A DNA stretch of 64,000 bases from Moraxella sp. K1664 (GTDB taxonomy: Bacteria; Pseudomonadota; Gammaproteobacteria; Pseudomonadales; Moraxellaceae). Position numbers and translations under genes: made by a program. Under the pieces are notes generated by a model. It saw only the letters and a program-made list of their open reading frames with translations. It did not search any database and had not been told where the DNA came from. The stretch covers positions 372,001 through 436,000 of the forward strand of contig NZ_CP155576.1 of assembly GCF_039693965.1 (NCBI RefSeq), given 5' to 3'. Shown piece by piece: positions 54,773 to 63,293 of the stretch (position 1 is its first letter; each line of letters begins with the position of its first letter).

Positions 54773-54800
54773 AAAAAGCCGAACTGTTGTCCGACTTTTT
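54773..54800 (-). terminator. Rho-independent terminator of nfsA
   Basis: AAAAAGTCGGA pairs (with wobbles) to TTCGGCTTTTT around ACAACAG on the minus strand, followed by C and a T run. It starts 8 bases past the nfsA stop. Confidence 0.75.
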
Positions 54801-54807
54801 GGTTTGC

Positions 54808-55590
54808 TTAACGTTTAGCAAAACCTTGCGATTGCAAATAATCTAACATAAACGGACGCACGTCCCCGCCAAAGGTCTCGGCGATTTGGGCCCTCCAGTC
54901 CAGCTCCAAACCACGACCGCCATAGTAGGCTTTAACTTCATCATTATAAGCGGATAACACGTCATCGCTAGGGGTTTGATAGGTATCAGTTGAGACGATG
55001 ACATCTAGCGGTAGGCGTGGGCGTTGTGATTGGTTGATTTTAGAGTCCCAGTCAGGGTGTCCTAGACATAGCCCAAACAGTGGTACGACGTGTTTTGGCA
55101 GAGCCAACAACTCGCCTGCTCGCTGAATGTCGTTACGCAGTGAACCGATATAGACCCCGCCCAATCCTAGACTCTCTGCCGTTGCCAGCATATTTTGAGC
55201 CATGAGAGCCGAGTCAATCGCCCCGATAAGCATGACTTCTGTCCAGTCGGTATTGACATCGGCAAGGGCATGATGACGATAAGCGTCCATACAAAACACC
55301 AAATACTCGGCACAGTCTTCGACATAGCCATGCCCCAATCGCTTACCTTGGGCTAACAATTCGTTATATTTGTCTTCGCTTAGGTTGTTGGAGATTTGGC
55401 GAAATGCCGTCCGCTTTGCCTTATCACGCACACGCACCACGCTCACCGCTTGTAGGTAGCTTGATGTTGAGACGGCACGCCCTGCTTCTAAGATAGCAGT
55501 TAGCATTTCATCAGAGATTGGTTCACCGGTGTATTTACGTACCGAGCGGTGATTTAGCAAGGTTTCTAGGGTTGGTTTTGAGTCTAACAT
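54808..55590 (-). CDS. nfsA: Oxygen-insensitive NADPH nitroreductase (NfsA-like)
   Basis: A 260-residue FMN-dependent nitroreductase with LLNHRSVRKYTGEPI at the start, ESLGLGGVYIGSLRND and LPLFGLCLGHP-like VVPLFGLCLGHPDW, which are NfsA/FRP group features. It reduces nitro compounds and quinones with NADPH in the cytoplasm. Divergent from smpB with MITE copy D between them. Confidence 0.88.
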   Translation of the reverse strand: MLDSKPTLETLLNHRSVRKYTGEPISDEMLTAILEAGRAVSTSSYLQAVSVVRVRDKAKRTAFRQISNNLSEDKYNELLAQGKRLGHGYVEDCAEYLVFCMDAYRHHALADVNTDWTEVMLIGAIDSALMAQNMLATAESLGLGGVYIGSLRNDIQRAGELLALPKHVVPLFGLCLGHPDWDSKINQSQRPRLPLDVIVSTDTYQTPSDDVLSAYNDEVKAYYGGRGLELDWRAQIAETFGGDVRPFMLDYLQSQGFAKR

Positions 55591-55722
55591 GGCAAATCCT
55601 ATGATGATAAATTTGCCTTATCTTATCAAGTATTACCCCCAAAGGCAAATGCTGTTTTATTGGACAAATGTAACAGGGGCGTGGGTTTGTTTGTAATTAT
55701 CCACCAAATCTCTTATAATGGG

Positions 55723-55928
55723 TAGGGCATGCCTACCCTTGATAACATTCTTATAAAATAAGGTAAAAATTTAACGCTTTAATCCATTTTTGCATGAAAA
55801 ATGGCTAAATCTTGTTTTTCTACGTCAAAATCCTTGTTGATATTCTAATATCAACGGCGGACTTTTCCTTGAAAAACGTGCGATTTTTCCTATTTTTCAT
55901 TGCAAATACCAAAGGCAGGCACGCCCTA
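55723..55928. repeat. MITE-like repeat, copy D (206 bp)
   Basis: The ends AGGGCATGCCTACC and GGCAGGCACGCCCT are inverted repeats with two mismatches, bordered by TA on each side. Internal order matches copy A but without the nested ATCCGACCACTTAA hairpin. It ends 20 bases before the smpB start, so smpB may be transcribed through or from it. Confidence 0.78.
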
Positions 55929-55948
55929 GACAATATTGAGATATAAAT

Positions 55949-56416
55949 ATGGCAAAAAAACCGTCAAACCAAATCTGTGCCAACAAAAAAGCCCGCCACG
56001 AATACTTTATCGAAGAGACCTTTGAAGCAGGTCTATCACTTGAAGGCTGGGAAGTCAAATCAATACGAGCAGGCAAAATGGCAATCACGGACGCTTATGT
56101 GATTTTTAAAAATGGCGAAGCGTTCTTGTTCGGGGCTCACATTCAGCCCCTACTGACCAGCTCCACGCACATCAACCCTGACAATATCCGCACCCGCAAA
56201 CTGCTTTTGCACCGCAAGCAGATTGATAAACTCTTTGGCATGGTCAATCAAAAAGGCTATGCGGTCGTCCCTTTGTCCTGCTACTGGAAAGGCAGTCGGG
56301 TCAAATGCGAAATCGCCCTAGCCAAAGGTAAAAAACTCCACGACAAACGAGCCACACTCAAAGAACGTGATTGGCAAATGGATAAAAAACGTGGCTTTAA
56401 GGCGGACATGAGATAA
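55949..56416 (+). CDS. smpB: SsrA-binding protein
   Basis: A 155-residue protein with [33 protein letters not shown] and the C-terminal [11 protein letters not shown]. SmpB binds tmRNA and brings it to stalled ribosomes for trans-translation. I did not find ssrA in the window. It is followed by a strong terminator. Confidence 0.97.
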   Translation: MAKKPSNQICANKKARHEYFIEETFEAGLSLEGWEVKSIRAGKMAITDAYVIFKNGEAFLFGAHIQPLLTSSTHINPDNIRTRKLLLHRKQIDKLFGMVNQKGYAVVPLSCYWKGSRVKCEIALAKGKKLHDKRATLKERDWQMDKKRGFKADMR

Positions 56417-56441
56417 ATAAAGGGCGTGTTGCCCTTTATTT
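56415..56441 (+). terminator. Rho-independent terminator of smpB
   Basis: AAATAAAGGGC and GCCCTTTATTT pair perfectly across GTGTT, starting at the smpB stop and followed by TG-rich sequence with T in the stem foot. Confidence 0.8.
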
Positions 56442-56508
56442 GTGTTGGGCTGGTTGCTTTTTGACAATTTATGACAAGGTCTTTATAAGCACTAAAGTTG
56501 GCATGATG

Positions 56509-57813
56509 TTAGTAATGACTTGGTGGGTGTGACACATTATTTGCATTTGAACCTGCGAGCGTACACGCTCGCCTTAAATGCTCCACCTCTTGACTGCGAG
56601 CATAGGCATCAAGGATAAACTGCTGATTCACATAAGTTTCTGGTACCACAAGATGGGTGGCACTATGAACACCTGAACCGCCAGACAGATTTAACCCCAT
56701 AATATTCTTGATATTCTCTAATGTTTTATCGGTATTTGCATCTCCAAAACCTCCCTTGCACCTAAAATTCCCACTTTGACATTCACACTCAGGCTTGTTA
56801 TTGACATTACTAAAGAACTCATGTCCAATCAGTACATCCTCCATCTTAAAGATTGGGGGGCTACCAACCGATGATACAGTACTGGTATCGCCAGTGTACA
56901 CAATCGCTCTTGGTATCGTCTGCCCATAGACCTGCCAATGAACCGTTCTATCACTATGCAAGTACAGCACCATAGGCTCGCCAGCAGTGTCAAGATGAAC
57001 GTTAAAAGTCCCGTCTTTATTGGTTGTTTTGTGAGTCGAAGCACTATAAAGGCTTACATGGGCAGGCAGATTTAGCTCACTTAGTGCTTTACCAATATTC
57101 GATGAGTTATACGTTCTCACAACTGGCATTAAGGCCAAGATAAAATTAGTAGAATGCCACTCATTGGCAAACTCCACCTCAAGCACATACTCACCCTTTT
57201 TTAAAAATATGGGGGCTTCTTTGAGTGAATCTTTACTTTCTGTTAATATCCTACCGTCAATCATCACCCTTGCATTCGCCCATGAAATTCTTTTGTATAA
57301 TTCATACATGCCATCCTCGGGCACTTTAATCCTGCCTATCCAATACGCACCAAACGATTCTGAGGGAATGTTGTGAAAATCACTATAAGAATAGTCTATT
57401 TCTATATTAGGCACATTTTCTTTATGGACAACCACTGCAGGATTATTGGTATTCACATAATACGCATCAAATCCTGTGCTGGGGATTTGTTTGGCGGGGT
57501 TTAGCGTGCTACGCCAAGTATTTTTAGCAAGGGGTAGGTCATTTATTGAGGGTGGCTGATCTGCCTTGGGCAATGGCGTGACTGGCGTGCTGTTCAAAGA
57601 AGCTGAAGTTGCCCCACCAGAGTTTAGGGGCAGTGATACCTGAGCCGAGCTTGTTTGGCTGGCGTTCATGGCTCGCTGATTCTTTATGACGATAAAAAAG
57701 CCAATAGCAATCAATACACCCAAACAAGCTGTCACATATACCAAGACTCTAAATGCCTTTGAGTGCGACCACAAAGAATCTTCTATATAACCATCAGAAT
57801 GACGAACTCTCAT
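56509..57813 (-). CDS. Membrane-anchored protein with PA14-like domain
   Basis: A 434-residue protein with one N-terminal membrane helix (VLVYVTACLGVLIAIGFFIVI), a Ser/Pro-rich linker, and a domain at about residues 110-230 (FGAYWIGRIKVPEDGMYELY, KKGEYVLEVEFANEW) that resembles PA14/carbohydrate-binding folds. A later Cys-containing stretch (CECQSGNFRC) may be disulfide-bonded. The topology implies a periplasmic domain. It is the last gene of a three-gene unit with a membrane AAA+ ATPase (start 2 bases after that gene's stop). I do not recognise a named family. Confidence 0.7.
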   Translation of the reverse strand: MRVRHSDGYIEDSLWSHSKAFRVLVYVTACLGVLIAIGFFIVIKNQRAMNASQTSSAQVSLPLNSGGATSASLNSTPVTPLPKADQPPSINDLPLAKNTWRSTLNPAKQIPSTGFDAYYVNTNNPAVVVHKENVPNIEIDYSYSDFHNIPSESFGAYWIGRIKVPEDGMYELYKRISWANARVMIDGRILTESKDSLKEAPIFLKKGEYVLEVEFANEWHSTNFILALMPVVRTYNSSNIGKALSELNLPAHVSLYSASTHKTTNKDGTFNVHLDTAGEPMVLYLHSDRTVHWQVYGQTIPRAIVYTGDTSTVSSVGSPPIFKMEDVLIGHEFFSNVNNKPECECQSGNFRCKGGFGDANTDKTLENIKNIMGLNLSGGSGVHSATHLVVPETYVNQQFILDAYARSQEVEHLRRACTLAGSNANNVSHPPSHY

Positions 57814-57815
57814 AA

Positions 57816-59033
57816 TTAGTAATGTCGCTCTATAAAGGTCTCAGCCTTGATTTCGCCATCTTCTATGTATAGCTGAACGGTATCATATCTACCTTCTTTG
57901 GCGGAAATCAGAGCATCGGCAATCGACTCCTCCAAGAGCCTTACAACATCACGACTGCTTGCAACATGACCCATCTTTTTATAACGCCCCATCATGTCAA
58001 TGATAATCTGAGGGTCAATACCTTGACCTGCTACTTTTAGCCCGTATCCATTTATCATACGCTCAATCTCTAAGGCAATCACACGTGCCACATCCAACCC
58101 ACTAAATGGCGAGAACACAAAAATTCTATCAATGCGATTTAAGACCTCTGGGGCAAAGCCCTGCTCTCTTAGTGTTGCCACCGAGGCACTTCTTAAGGCA
58201 TCAGGGTCGTGATGTAGGCTTTTATGCAAGTGAGCCAGGGCATCTGTTGCGGCATTAGATGTCAAAATAAAAATAGCTTCGCTTGTGCTAATCTGCTTTC
58301 CATCTGAGGCCTCAGTAATAAAACCATCATTCCATGCGGTTAAGAAATTCTTTAAAACATCAGGATGTGCTTTTTCAATCTCATCAAGCAATACCACCGC
58401 CTTGGGAAAATCTCTAAGCCCTGCAGTCAATGCCCCATAAGTAGTAGAACCCACATAACCCCTTGTCATCCCAAACAACTGAGACGCACTAAATGCTCCT
58501 GCAGCATATTGGGTCATGTCAAAATGAAGTAATTTTCTCTCTAAGAGTTTTGCCAACACCTTTGCTAAATAAGTTTTTCCCGTGCCGGGCGGCCCTGCAA
58601 ACAAAAATACACCAATAGGCTTATCTCTCTGCGAAAGTGCCATTCTACGTCTTAGCTGGGCGGCAAGATCCGAGCAGACATGATTCTGCCCAATAACCTT
58701 GGCTTGCAAATCTTTATTTAACTGCTCAGCATTAATAATGACCGCTTCTTTATCAAGAGCAATGGCAGCCTCTTCAATGGTTTGCAGATTACTTAACCTA
58801 TCTAATACATCCACAGGAACTATCCTATATACAAAATCTGGCACATCATCATGCCAATGTTTATAAGTTGCCCAAATTAAAAAAAGCAACACAACAAACA
58901 ACATCAGCAAATACCATCGCCCAAATATCAAAATAATCAATGCCACGTTTAACACTTTGGGGGCGAATTGCAAAATCATGATAAGAATCATGACCGCAAA
59001 CATTAGTGGCATATATCGGTAAAGGGTATTCAT
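57816..59033 (-). CDS. Membrane-anchored single-ring ClpB-like AAA+ ATPase
   Basis: A 405-residue protein. The first 56 residues hold two or three hydrophobic helices, so it is tied to the inner membrane. The rest is one AAA+ module of the ClpA/B D2 type: Walker A GPPGTGKT (147-154), Walker B VVLLDEIEKAH (about 213-223), sensor 1 in IFILTSNAAT, an arginine-finger region FAPEVLNRIDRIFVF and a ClpB-type C-terminal small domain. ClpB-like rings thread proteins; a membrane-bound single-ring form is unusual. Flanked in the same unit by a one-helix protein (upstream) and a PA14-like protein (downstream). Confidence 0.8.
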   Translation of the reverse strand: MNTLYRYMPLMFAVMILIMILQFAPKVLNVALIILIFGRWYLLMLFVVLLFLIWATYKHWHDDVPDFVYRIVPVDVLDRLSNLQTIEEAAIALDKEAVIINAEQLNKDLQAKVIGQNHVCSDLAAQLRRRMALSQRDKPIGVFLFAGPPGTGKTYLAKVLAKLLERKLLHFDMTQYAAGAFSASQLFGMTRGYVGSTTYGALTAGLRDFPKAVVLLDEIEKAHPDVLKNFLTAWNDGFITEASDGKQISTSEAIFILTSNAATDALAHLHKSLHHDPDALRSASVATLREQGFAPEVLNRIDRIFVFSPFSGLDVARVIALEIERMINGYGLKVAGQGIDPQIIIDMMGRYKKMGHVASSRDVVRLLEESIADALISAKEGRYDTVQLYIEDGEIKAETFIERHY

Positions 59034-59042
59034 GATGATGTA

Positions 59043-59669
59043 TTAAAATAAGTCAATCTCTATGATATCCCCTGGACTTAACACAGGAGAAGAGACAGGT
59101 TGCCCTGACGACATAAATGCCAAGGTAATGCCACCACCACCATCATTAATACCAGCCAGTTTGGCAGGTTGTCCTACCTTGATAGGCACATATATCGTTT
59201 GGGGGGCATTGGTTAGATTTACTGTTTGTATGGTACCCAACGATGCAAACTGAACCACATCTCCATCTTGATCCAAATCATCCCACATGGTTATCTCAGC
59301 CACTCTAATGTTGCCATATTCAGATGCCTGAGCCATCATGTCAGATAACAACGCACCGTTCATGCTAGGGATATTTGGCAGTATTTGCATGCTTTGCTCA
59401 GCGTCATAAACCTGCACGTCTAGCCTATTAATTTTATCCATGTTATCTGCACGTGCCTGTATTTCTCGATCAGATAAACTGTCACCACCACCTGCAAAAG
59501 GAAAGCCAACCCCATCAACCCATTTGGTCAGACCAAATCCACCAAAACCAATCACAGCCATTGCTAGCATGACTGATGAAAGATAGGATTTTTTGCTGGT
59601 TTTGGCGTGCTTGCCACTTCTAGACTGGGGTGATATGATGGGTTTATCAGGCTTGGGTATGGGAGTCAT
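59043..59669 (-). CDS. Single-pass membrane protein of the AAA+ operon
   Basis: A 208-residue protein with a basic N-terminal tail, one membrane helix (LSSVMLAMAVIGFGGFGLT) and a C-terminal region ending ASLGTIQTVNLTNAPQTIYVPIKVG and SPVLSPGDIIEIDLF that looks beta-rich. No family recognised. It is first in the unit, 9 bases upstream of the AAA+ gene. The positive-inside rule places the C-terminal domain in the periplasm. Confidence 0.65.
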   Translation of the reverse strand: MTPIPKPDKPIISPQSRSGKHAKTSKKSYLSSVMLAMAVIGFGGFGLTKWVDGVGFPFAGGGDSLSDREIQARADNMDKINRLDVQVYDAEQSMQILPNIPSMNGALLSDMMAQASEYGNIRVAEITMWDDLDQDGDVVQFASLGTIQTVNLTNAPQTIYVPIKVGQPAKLAGINDGGGGITLAFMSSGQPVSSPVLSPGDIIEIDLF

Positions 59670-59694
59670 TAATAATCCTTGACTGGTACTAAAT

Positions 59695-59716
59695 TAGCCT
59701 GTCAAAAGACAGGCTA
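59695..59716 (-). terminator. Hairpin between infC and the AAA+ operon
   Basis: TAGCCTGTC and GACAGGCTA pair perfectly around four bases just past the infC stop. The downstream T run is weak, so it may be an attenuator or processing site rather than a full terminator. Confidence 0.55.
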
Positions 59717-59722
59717 AAAATC

Positions 59723-60244
59723 TCACTTCTTCTTAGCAGGTCCTAGGAGCATACCCATTTGACGACCTTCCACTTTGGGGGCTTGCTCTACGCTGGCTAT
59801 CTCTTCGGTATCTTTGATGATACGTTCAAGTTGGGCTCGTCCAATCTCTTGGTGGCTCATCTCACGTCCACGAAAACGAATAGAGACCTTGACTTTGTCT
59901 TTGTCTTCTAGGAATTCAACGATTTTACGCAATTTGACCTGATAATCCGCTTCTTCGGTACCAGGGCGTAGCTTGATTTCTTTGACTTGGGTCTGTTTTT
60001 GGTTCTTTTTGGCTTCTTTGGCTTTTTGCTTTTGTTCGTACAAATAGCGTTTGTAATCCATGATTTTGCAGACGGGTGGTTTTGCGTCTGGCACAATCTC
60101 AACCAAGTCCAGATTGTTTTCACGAGCGGTCTCTAATGCCTGTTTTAGGCTGACCACGCCAAGCTGTTCGCCGTCTGCCTGTACTAGGCGGACTTCTTTG
60201 GCACGAATGTCTTCATTGACATTTAGACGATTTGACGGTTTAAT
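59723..60244 (-). CDS. infC: Translation initiation factor IF-3 with ATT start codon
   Basis: The conserved IF-3 body ([34 protein letters not shown]) needs an N-terminus upstream of any ATG/GTG in frame. Reading back gives [20 protein letters not shown] starting at an ATT at 60244, preceded by TTTGGAG about 8 bases upstream. The rare AUU start of infC is well known in E. coli, where IF-3 rejects it and so represses its own synthesis. The product is 173 residues, the usual length. In most relatives infC follows thrS directly and precedes rpmI-rplT; here about 3 kb separates it from thrS and the AAA+ operon follows. Confidence 0.95.
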   Translation of the reverse strand: MKPSNRLNVNEDIRAKEVRLVQADGEQLGVVSLKQALETARENNLDLVEIVPDAKPPVCKIMDYKRYLYEQKQKAKEAKKNQKQTQVKEIKLRPGTEEADYQVKLRKIVEFLEDKDKVKVSIRFRGREMSHQEIGRAQLERIIKDTEEIASVEQAPKVEGRQMGMLLGPAKKK

Positions 60245-60355
60245 GGGTCATACTCCAAATAAAAAGATAGACCCTTATTTTACTTAAAAATTGTGGGGAT
60301 TTCAAGGGGGATTTTTGTAAGCAGGGTGATTTAAAAATACTGGTCGCTCCTTGGC

Positions 60356-60874
60356 TCACTCTGATTTGTTATGCTTTTTTATGAAAAAAGTTAAACTGTC
60401 AATAACCCACTCCTTATTTTCTTTAATCGTTACTCCTATCCCGATATCATAATTTTCGGTAGTTTTTTGATAAAAAATATTCATTAAAGGGTAGGGATTA
60501 CCGAGTAATTCATAGTCTTGACCCCTTAGAACATCATCAAAATTTTTTACTTCAAATCTTGGGTCTATATCTAATATTAAAGATTGTGAAAAATCAGAAT
60601 TTCTAAGTTCAATTTTATTAACAAAAGAATATTTAGAGTTATTGGTAATTATGGGGGTGTAGTAACAGATATGATACACGCCACTTTCACAACTTTCTTC
60701 AAGTTGGCTATTAAAATACTGCTCTAATTGCGGTTTTGAATAACTTGACATGGTAGAAAAATCATCGATGATTGTTAAGACGGTGTCAAGATTTTGATTA
60801 TCGCCAGTATTGGCAAAACCTTGTCCGCTCATTGTCATCAGTGTACACAAAACAGCGATTTTAATACTTTTCAT
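60356..60874 (-). CDS. Hypothetical secreted protein
   Basis: About 172 residues from the ATG at 60874 with a Sec signal (MKSIKIAVLCTLMTMSGQGFA, cleavage after GFA). Mature part has two cysteines close together (CESGVYHICYY) likely forming a disulfide. No known domain. A longer in-frame start overlaps the gene upstream and is unlikely. It follows another small secreted protein gene by 16 bases, so the two are probably paired. Confidence 0.65.
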   Translation of the reverse strand: MKSIKIAVLCTLMTMSGQGFANTGDNQNLDTVLTIIDDFSTMSSYSKPQLEQYFNSQLEESCESGVYHICYYTPIITNNSKYSFVNKIELRNSDFSQSLILDIDPRFEVKNFDDVLRGQDYELLGNPYPLMNIFYQKTTENYDIGIGVTIKENKEWVIDSLTFFIKKHNKSE

Positions 60875-60890
60875 AAAACACCTTGATTTT

Positions 60891-61292
60891 TTAAAATAAA
60901 TTCTCATCAGCACACACCCTAACATCAATTTTAGCACTGCTTTTGTTTTTGGTGGTAAAAGAAATGCTATGCAAGCCCGTTATGGTTGGCTCATATAGAT
61001 AAATTGTGGGATAAAAATCAATCAGCTCTCCCACGCTCGTTAGGGGCTTTTGGTTTGGGTCTGTGATATGAATGTTGATTTTGGTGTTGCTTTGAATTTG
61101 AAAGCTTAATTGTTGACTGTCGGTAAGTGCTAATACAAAAGTTTGATTTGGTTTTTTGCCAACTTTTGTATTAAAATCATGGCAAGTTTCGCCTTTGGGA
61201 AATATGATTTGTATGGGTTTGGCGGTATTGGCAAAACTTTGACTGCTTATGGCAAGCAAGGCACAAACAGCAACCGCTTTTAATACTTTCAT
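60891..61292 (-). CDS. Hypothetical secreted protein, beta-rich
   Basis: A 133-residue protein with signal peptide MKVLKAVAVCALLAISSQSFA and a mature domain with KGETCHDFNTKVGKKPNQTF and SAKIDVRVCADENLF; two cysteines at either end may pair. The pattern of short strands suggests an inhibitor or pre-peptidase-like fold, but I cannot assign a family. Signal peptide is similar to that of the downstream gene, hinting at a common origin. Confidence 0.65.
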   Translation of the reverse strand: MKVLKAVAVCALLAISSQSFANTAKPIQIIFPKGETCHDFNTKVGKKPNQTFVLALTDSQQLSFQIQSNTKINIHITDPNQKPLTSVGELIDFYPTIYLYEPTITGLHSISFTTKNKSSAKIDVRVCADENLF

Positions 61293-61393
61293 AAAATGTC
61301 CTTAAAAATGAATTGGCTTTATGGTAGCATAGAATTAAAAGCAAAGATAGGGGGATTTATTGGCATTTTTAATTAACTATGCCTTTGGGTGGA

Positions 61394-61465
61394 TTTGTAG
61401 GGGCAAATTACATTTGCCCTGTGATAAAATGTTGATTTTTGGGCGAATGTGATTCCCCCCTACAT
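61394..61465. repeat. Hairpin repeat (TGTAGGGGC type), larger copy
   Basis: GTAGGGGCAAATTACATTTGCCC at the left and GGGCGAATGTGATTCCCCCCTAC at the right form an outer inverted repeat, each half also self-pairing. Related to the 10464-10490 repeat. Confidence 0.6.
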
Positions 61466-61505
61466 ATTTATCCATAATATTGTAAAATAACAACATCACA
61501 ATTGC

Positions 61506-61829
61506 CTATCTTTTAAAATAAGTTAAATTATCGGTTGTCGCTTTTTCATTCAATGACTGATAAAATTTATCATCATCAATATAGCCGATACCACCACTTA
61601 AATTTGCTATTTCTTTATCATAATCAATCAGATAATGAATATTGACACCGCCCCAAATTGCTACACTGGTTTTTAAATCCAAAATATCAAACCATTGATT
61701 ATGAATAAAAATACGTTCAATGCCTGCAAGGTCATAATCAGCAATTGGTATGCCGTGTAAGCATAGTTTGTTGTTTACGGTAGAATTATTAATTAGCATA
61801 CAATGATCAAATTTAATAGCTTCTTTCAT
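61506..61829 (-). CDS. Hypothetical small protein
   Basis: A 107-residue protein (MKEAIKFDHCMLINNSTVNN to LNEKATTDNLTYFKR) without signal peptide or membrane helix. The stretch IERIFIHNQWFDILDLKTS resembles short RTX-linked tails such as IERIYINDKFVGYD in the RTX gene at 39389, but too briefly to claim homology. No function assigned. Confidence 0.5.
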   Translation of the reverse strand: MKEAIKFDHCMLINNSTVNNKLCLHGIPIADYDLAGIERIFIHNQWFDILDLKTSVAIWGGVNIHYLIDYDKEIANLSGGIGYIDDDKFYQSLNEKATTDNLTYFKR

Positions 61830-61855
61830 GGTACACTCTACAAAATGAAAAAGTG

Positions 61856-61918
61856 CTACGGTTTCCGTTCGTGGTGAGCCTGTCGAACCATGACGGAAAC
61901 CGACCCTTCGACAAGCTC
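61856..61918. repeat. Interleaved inverted repeats (GTCGAA/TTCGAC type)
   Basis: CGGTTTCCGT pairs with ACGGAAACCG, and GAGCCTGTCGAA pairs with TTCGACAAGCTC; the two pairs are interleaved. ACGGTTTCCGT recurs at 63168-63178 on the other side of the IS110 gene, suggesting that the IS lies within or next to a dispersed repeat. Confidence 0.6.
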
Positions 61919-61983
61919 AGATACCATGATACCCCACCTAAGTCAATGGTTTTTTAAGTATCTGGTATCTAGTATCTTACAAA

Positions 61984-62967
61984 CTAACTTAAAGATACTT
62001 GTTGCTCAAAGGATGTTTGGGTTTTGATAACACCAAAACAGATATGTACCAATTTACGCATACAAGCACATAAGGCTTGCATTTTGGTTTTACCGTTTTG
62101 TTGTAATCGTTCATAAAATGCCTTAATGGTGCTATTATAACGAATGGCACTCATTGCAGACATATACAGCTTAGCACGCAAAGAGACTTGCCCTTGTTTG
62201 GACAGTTTGGTTGCTCCCTTAAAGACACCTGACTGTCTTTGTTTGGGTATTAAGCCTAAAAACGAAGCCATCTGTGAGGCTTTTTTAAATTGTTTGGTAT
62301 GTATTAAGCATACCACTTCTTTGGCAATAACAGAACCAATACCGTCAATGGTTTCAAGTAAGGTTTTGTCTTGCTTTAAACTTGGTTGTTTGTCAACAAA
62401 GTCATCAATGTCTTTGGTGAGTTTGGCAATTTCCTCTTGAAGGACACTGATGACTGTTTGCATGGATGCTTTAACCAAATCGGGCAGATTGGGTGATAAG
62501 AGCAACTCTTGTCGGTTTTGCTCTCGTTGCAAATCTTCTTTGAGTGCTTCTAAGCGAGCCAATAGAGCTTTTAGCTGTTTGGCTTCAATGCTAGGTGCTA
62601 CCCAAACCTCAGGCTTGTGGCTATAACCATACCTTGATAAAATAATGCTGTCTTTTTTATCAGTTTTATGGATTACCCCCAAACTGTCTGCAAATTTGCG
62701 GACATAGTTAGGATTGACAATGCTTTGCTTGATATTATTATCATCAAGAAACTCACTTAGGTGTTCATGATAAACCCCTGTTGCTTCTAGGATGATGTGT
62801 AGCTCATCAAGATGATTGCTGACATTGGTTTTTAACCAAGCAAGCAGTAAATCAAAGCCTGCTTTGTTGTTGTTAAAAACCTTGGTTTTTACTTTATTTG
62901 TGCTTGGGTTTATAAATGCAACATCAAACTTTGCTTTGCTGATGTCTATGCCAATATAGTGTATCAT
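61984..62967 (-). CDS. IS110-family transposase
   Basis: A 327-residue protein from the ATG at 62967. The N-terminal DEDD (RuvC-like) domain begins MIHYIGIDISKAKFDVAF and has LEATGVYHEHL and KTDKKDSIILSRYG. The C-terminal transposase_20 domain has LLETIDGIGSVIAKEV and MASFLGLIPKQRQSG with a likely catalytic Ser. IS110 enzymes are guided by an element-encoded bridge RNA. The gene is intact. Exact element ends are not resolved. Confidence 0.92.
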   Translation of the reverse strand: MIHYIGIDISKAKFDVAFINPSTNKVKTKVFNNNKAGFDLLLAWLKTNVSNHLDELHIILEATGVYHEHLSEFLDDNNIKQSIVNPNYVRKFADSLGVIHKTDKKDSIILSRYGYSHKPEVWVAPSIEAKQLKALLARLEALKEDLQREQNRQELLLSPNLPDLVKASMQTVISVLQEEIAKLTKDIDDFVDKQPSLKQDKTLLETIDGIGSVIAKEVVCLIHTKQFKKASQMASFLGLIPKQRQSGVFKGATKLSKQGQVSLRAKLYMSAMSAIRYNSTIKAFYERLQQNGKTKMQALCACMRKLVHICFGVIKTQTSFEQQVSLS

Positions 62968-62984
62968 CTGTCTCTTGCCTTGTT

Positions 62985-63175
62985 TATGCAGTGTCTGTTT
63001 TAATAAACGCACTTAGATACCATTCAGAGTTAAGATGACAAGCAAAGGACACCATCTGAGCACCAGTGTTAAGACACTAAGGGCGAACCCGTGTTCTCTT
63101 TGCTTGTATAACCCAACAACATTCTAGCAGATAATCTAGGTTTGGTGTTGGGTTGATACAAGGGCGAACGGTTTC
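62985..63175 (-). ncRNA. Candidate bridge RNA region upstream of the IS110 transposase
   Basis: About 190 non-coding bases separate the transposase start from the flanking repeat. They contain inverted arms AACCCAACA and TGTTGGGTT (63112-63156) enclosing TCTAG..CTAGG, and other short stems. In the IS110 group the bridge RNA is transcribed from the non-coding end upstream of the transposase. Structure and boundaries are inference. Confidence 0.4.
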
Positions 63176-63248
63176 CGTAGTAAAATTCAATTTTGTTAGC
63201 TGTAATATGAATTTTATAAAGAAATTGGAAATTTTATTCAAACTTAGT

Positions 63249-63281
63249 AAAAAACCCACTCAATTTCTTGAATGGGTTTTT
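63249..63281 (-). terminator. Rho-independent terminator of thrS
   Basis: AAAACCCATTCAA and TTGAGTGGGTTTT pair with wobbles; the minus strand shows a T run after the stem, 13 bases past the thrS stop. Confidence 0.85.
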
Positions 63282-63293
63282 ATTTAAAATAAC

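Noticed and set aside
61506..61829. The small protein as a remnant of an RTX C-terminus.
   Set aside because: Similarity is limited to about ten residues of the IERIFIHNQW type; not enough to claim descent.
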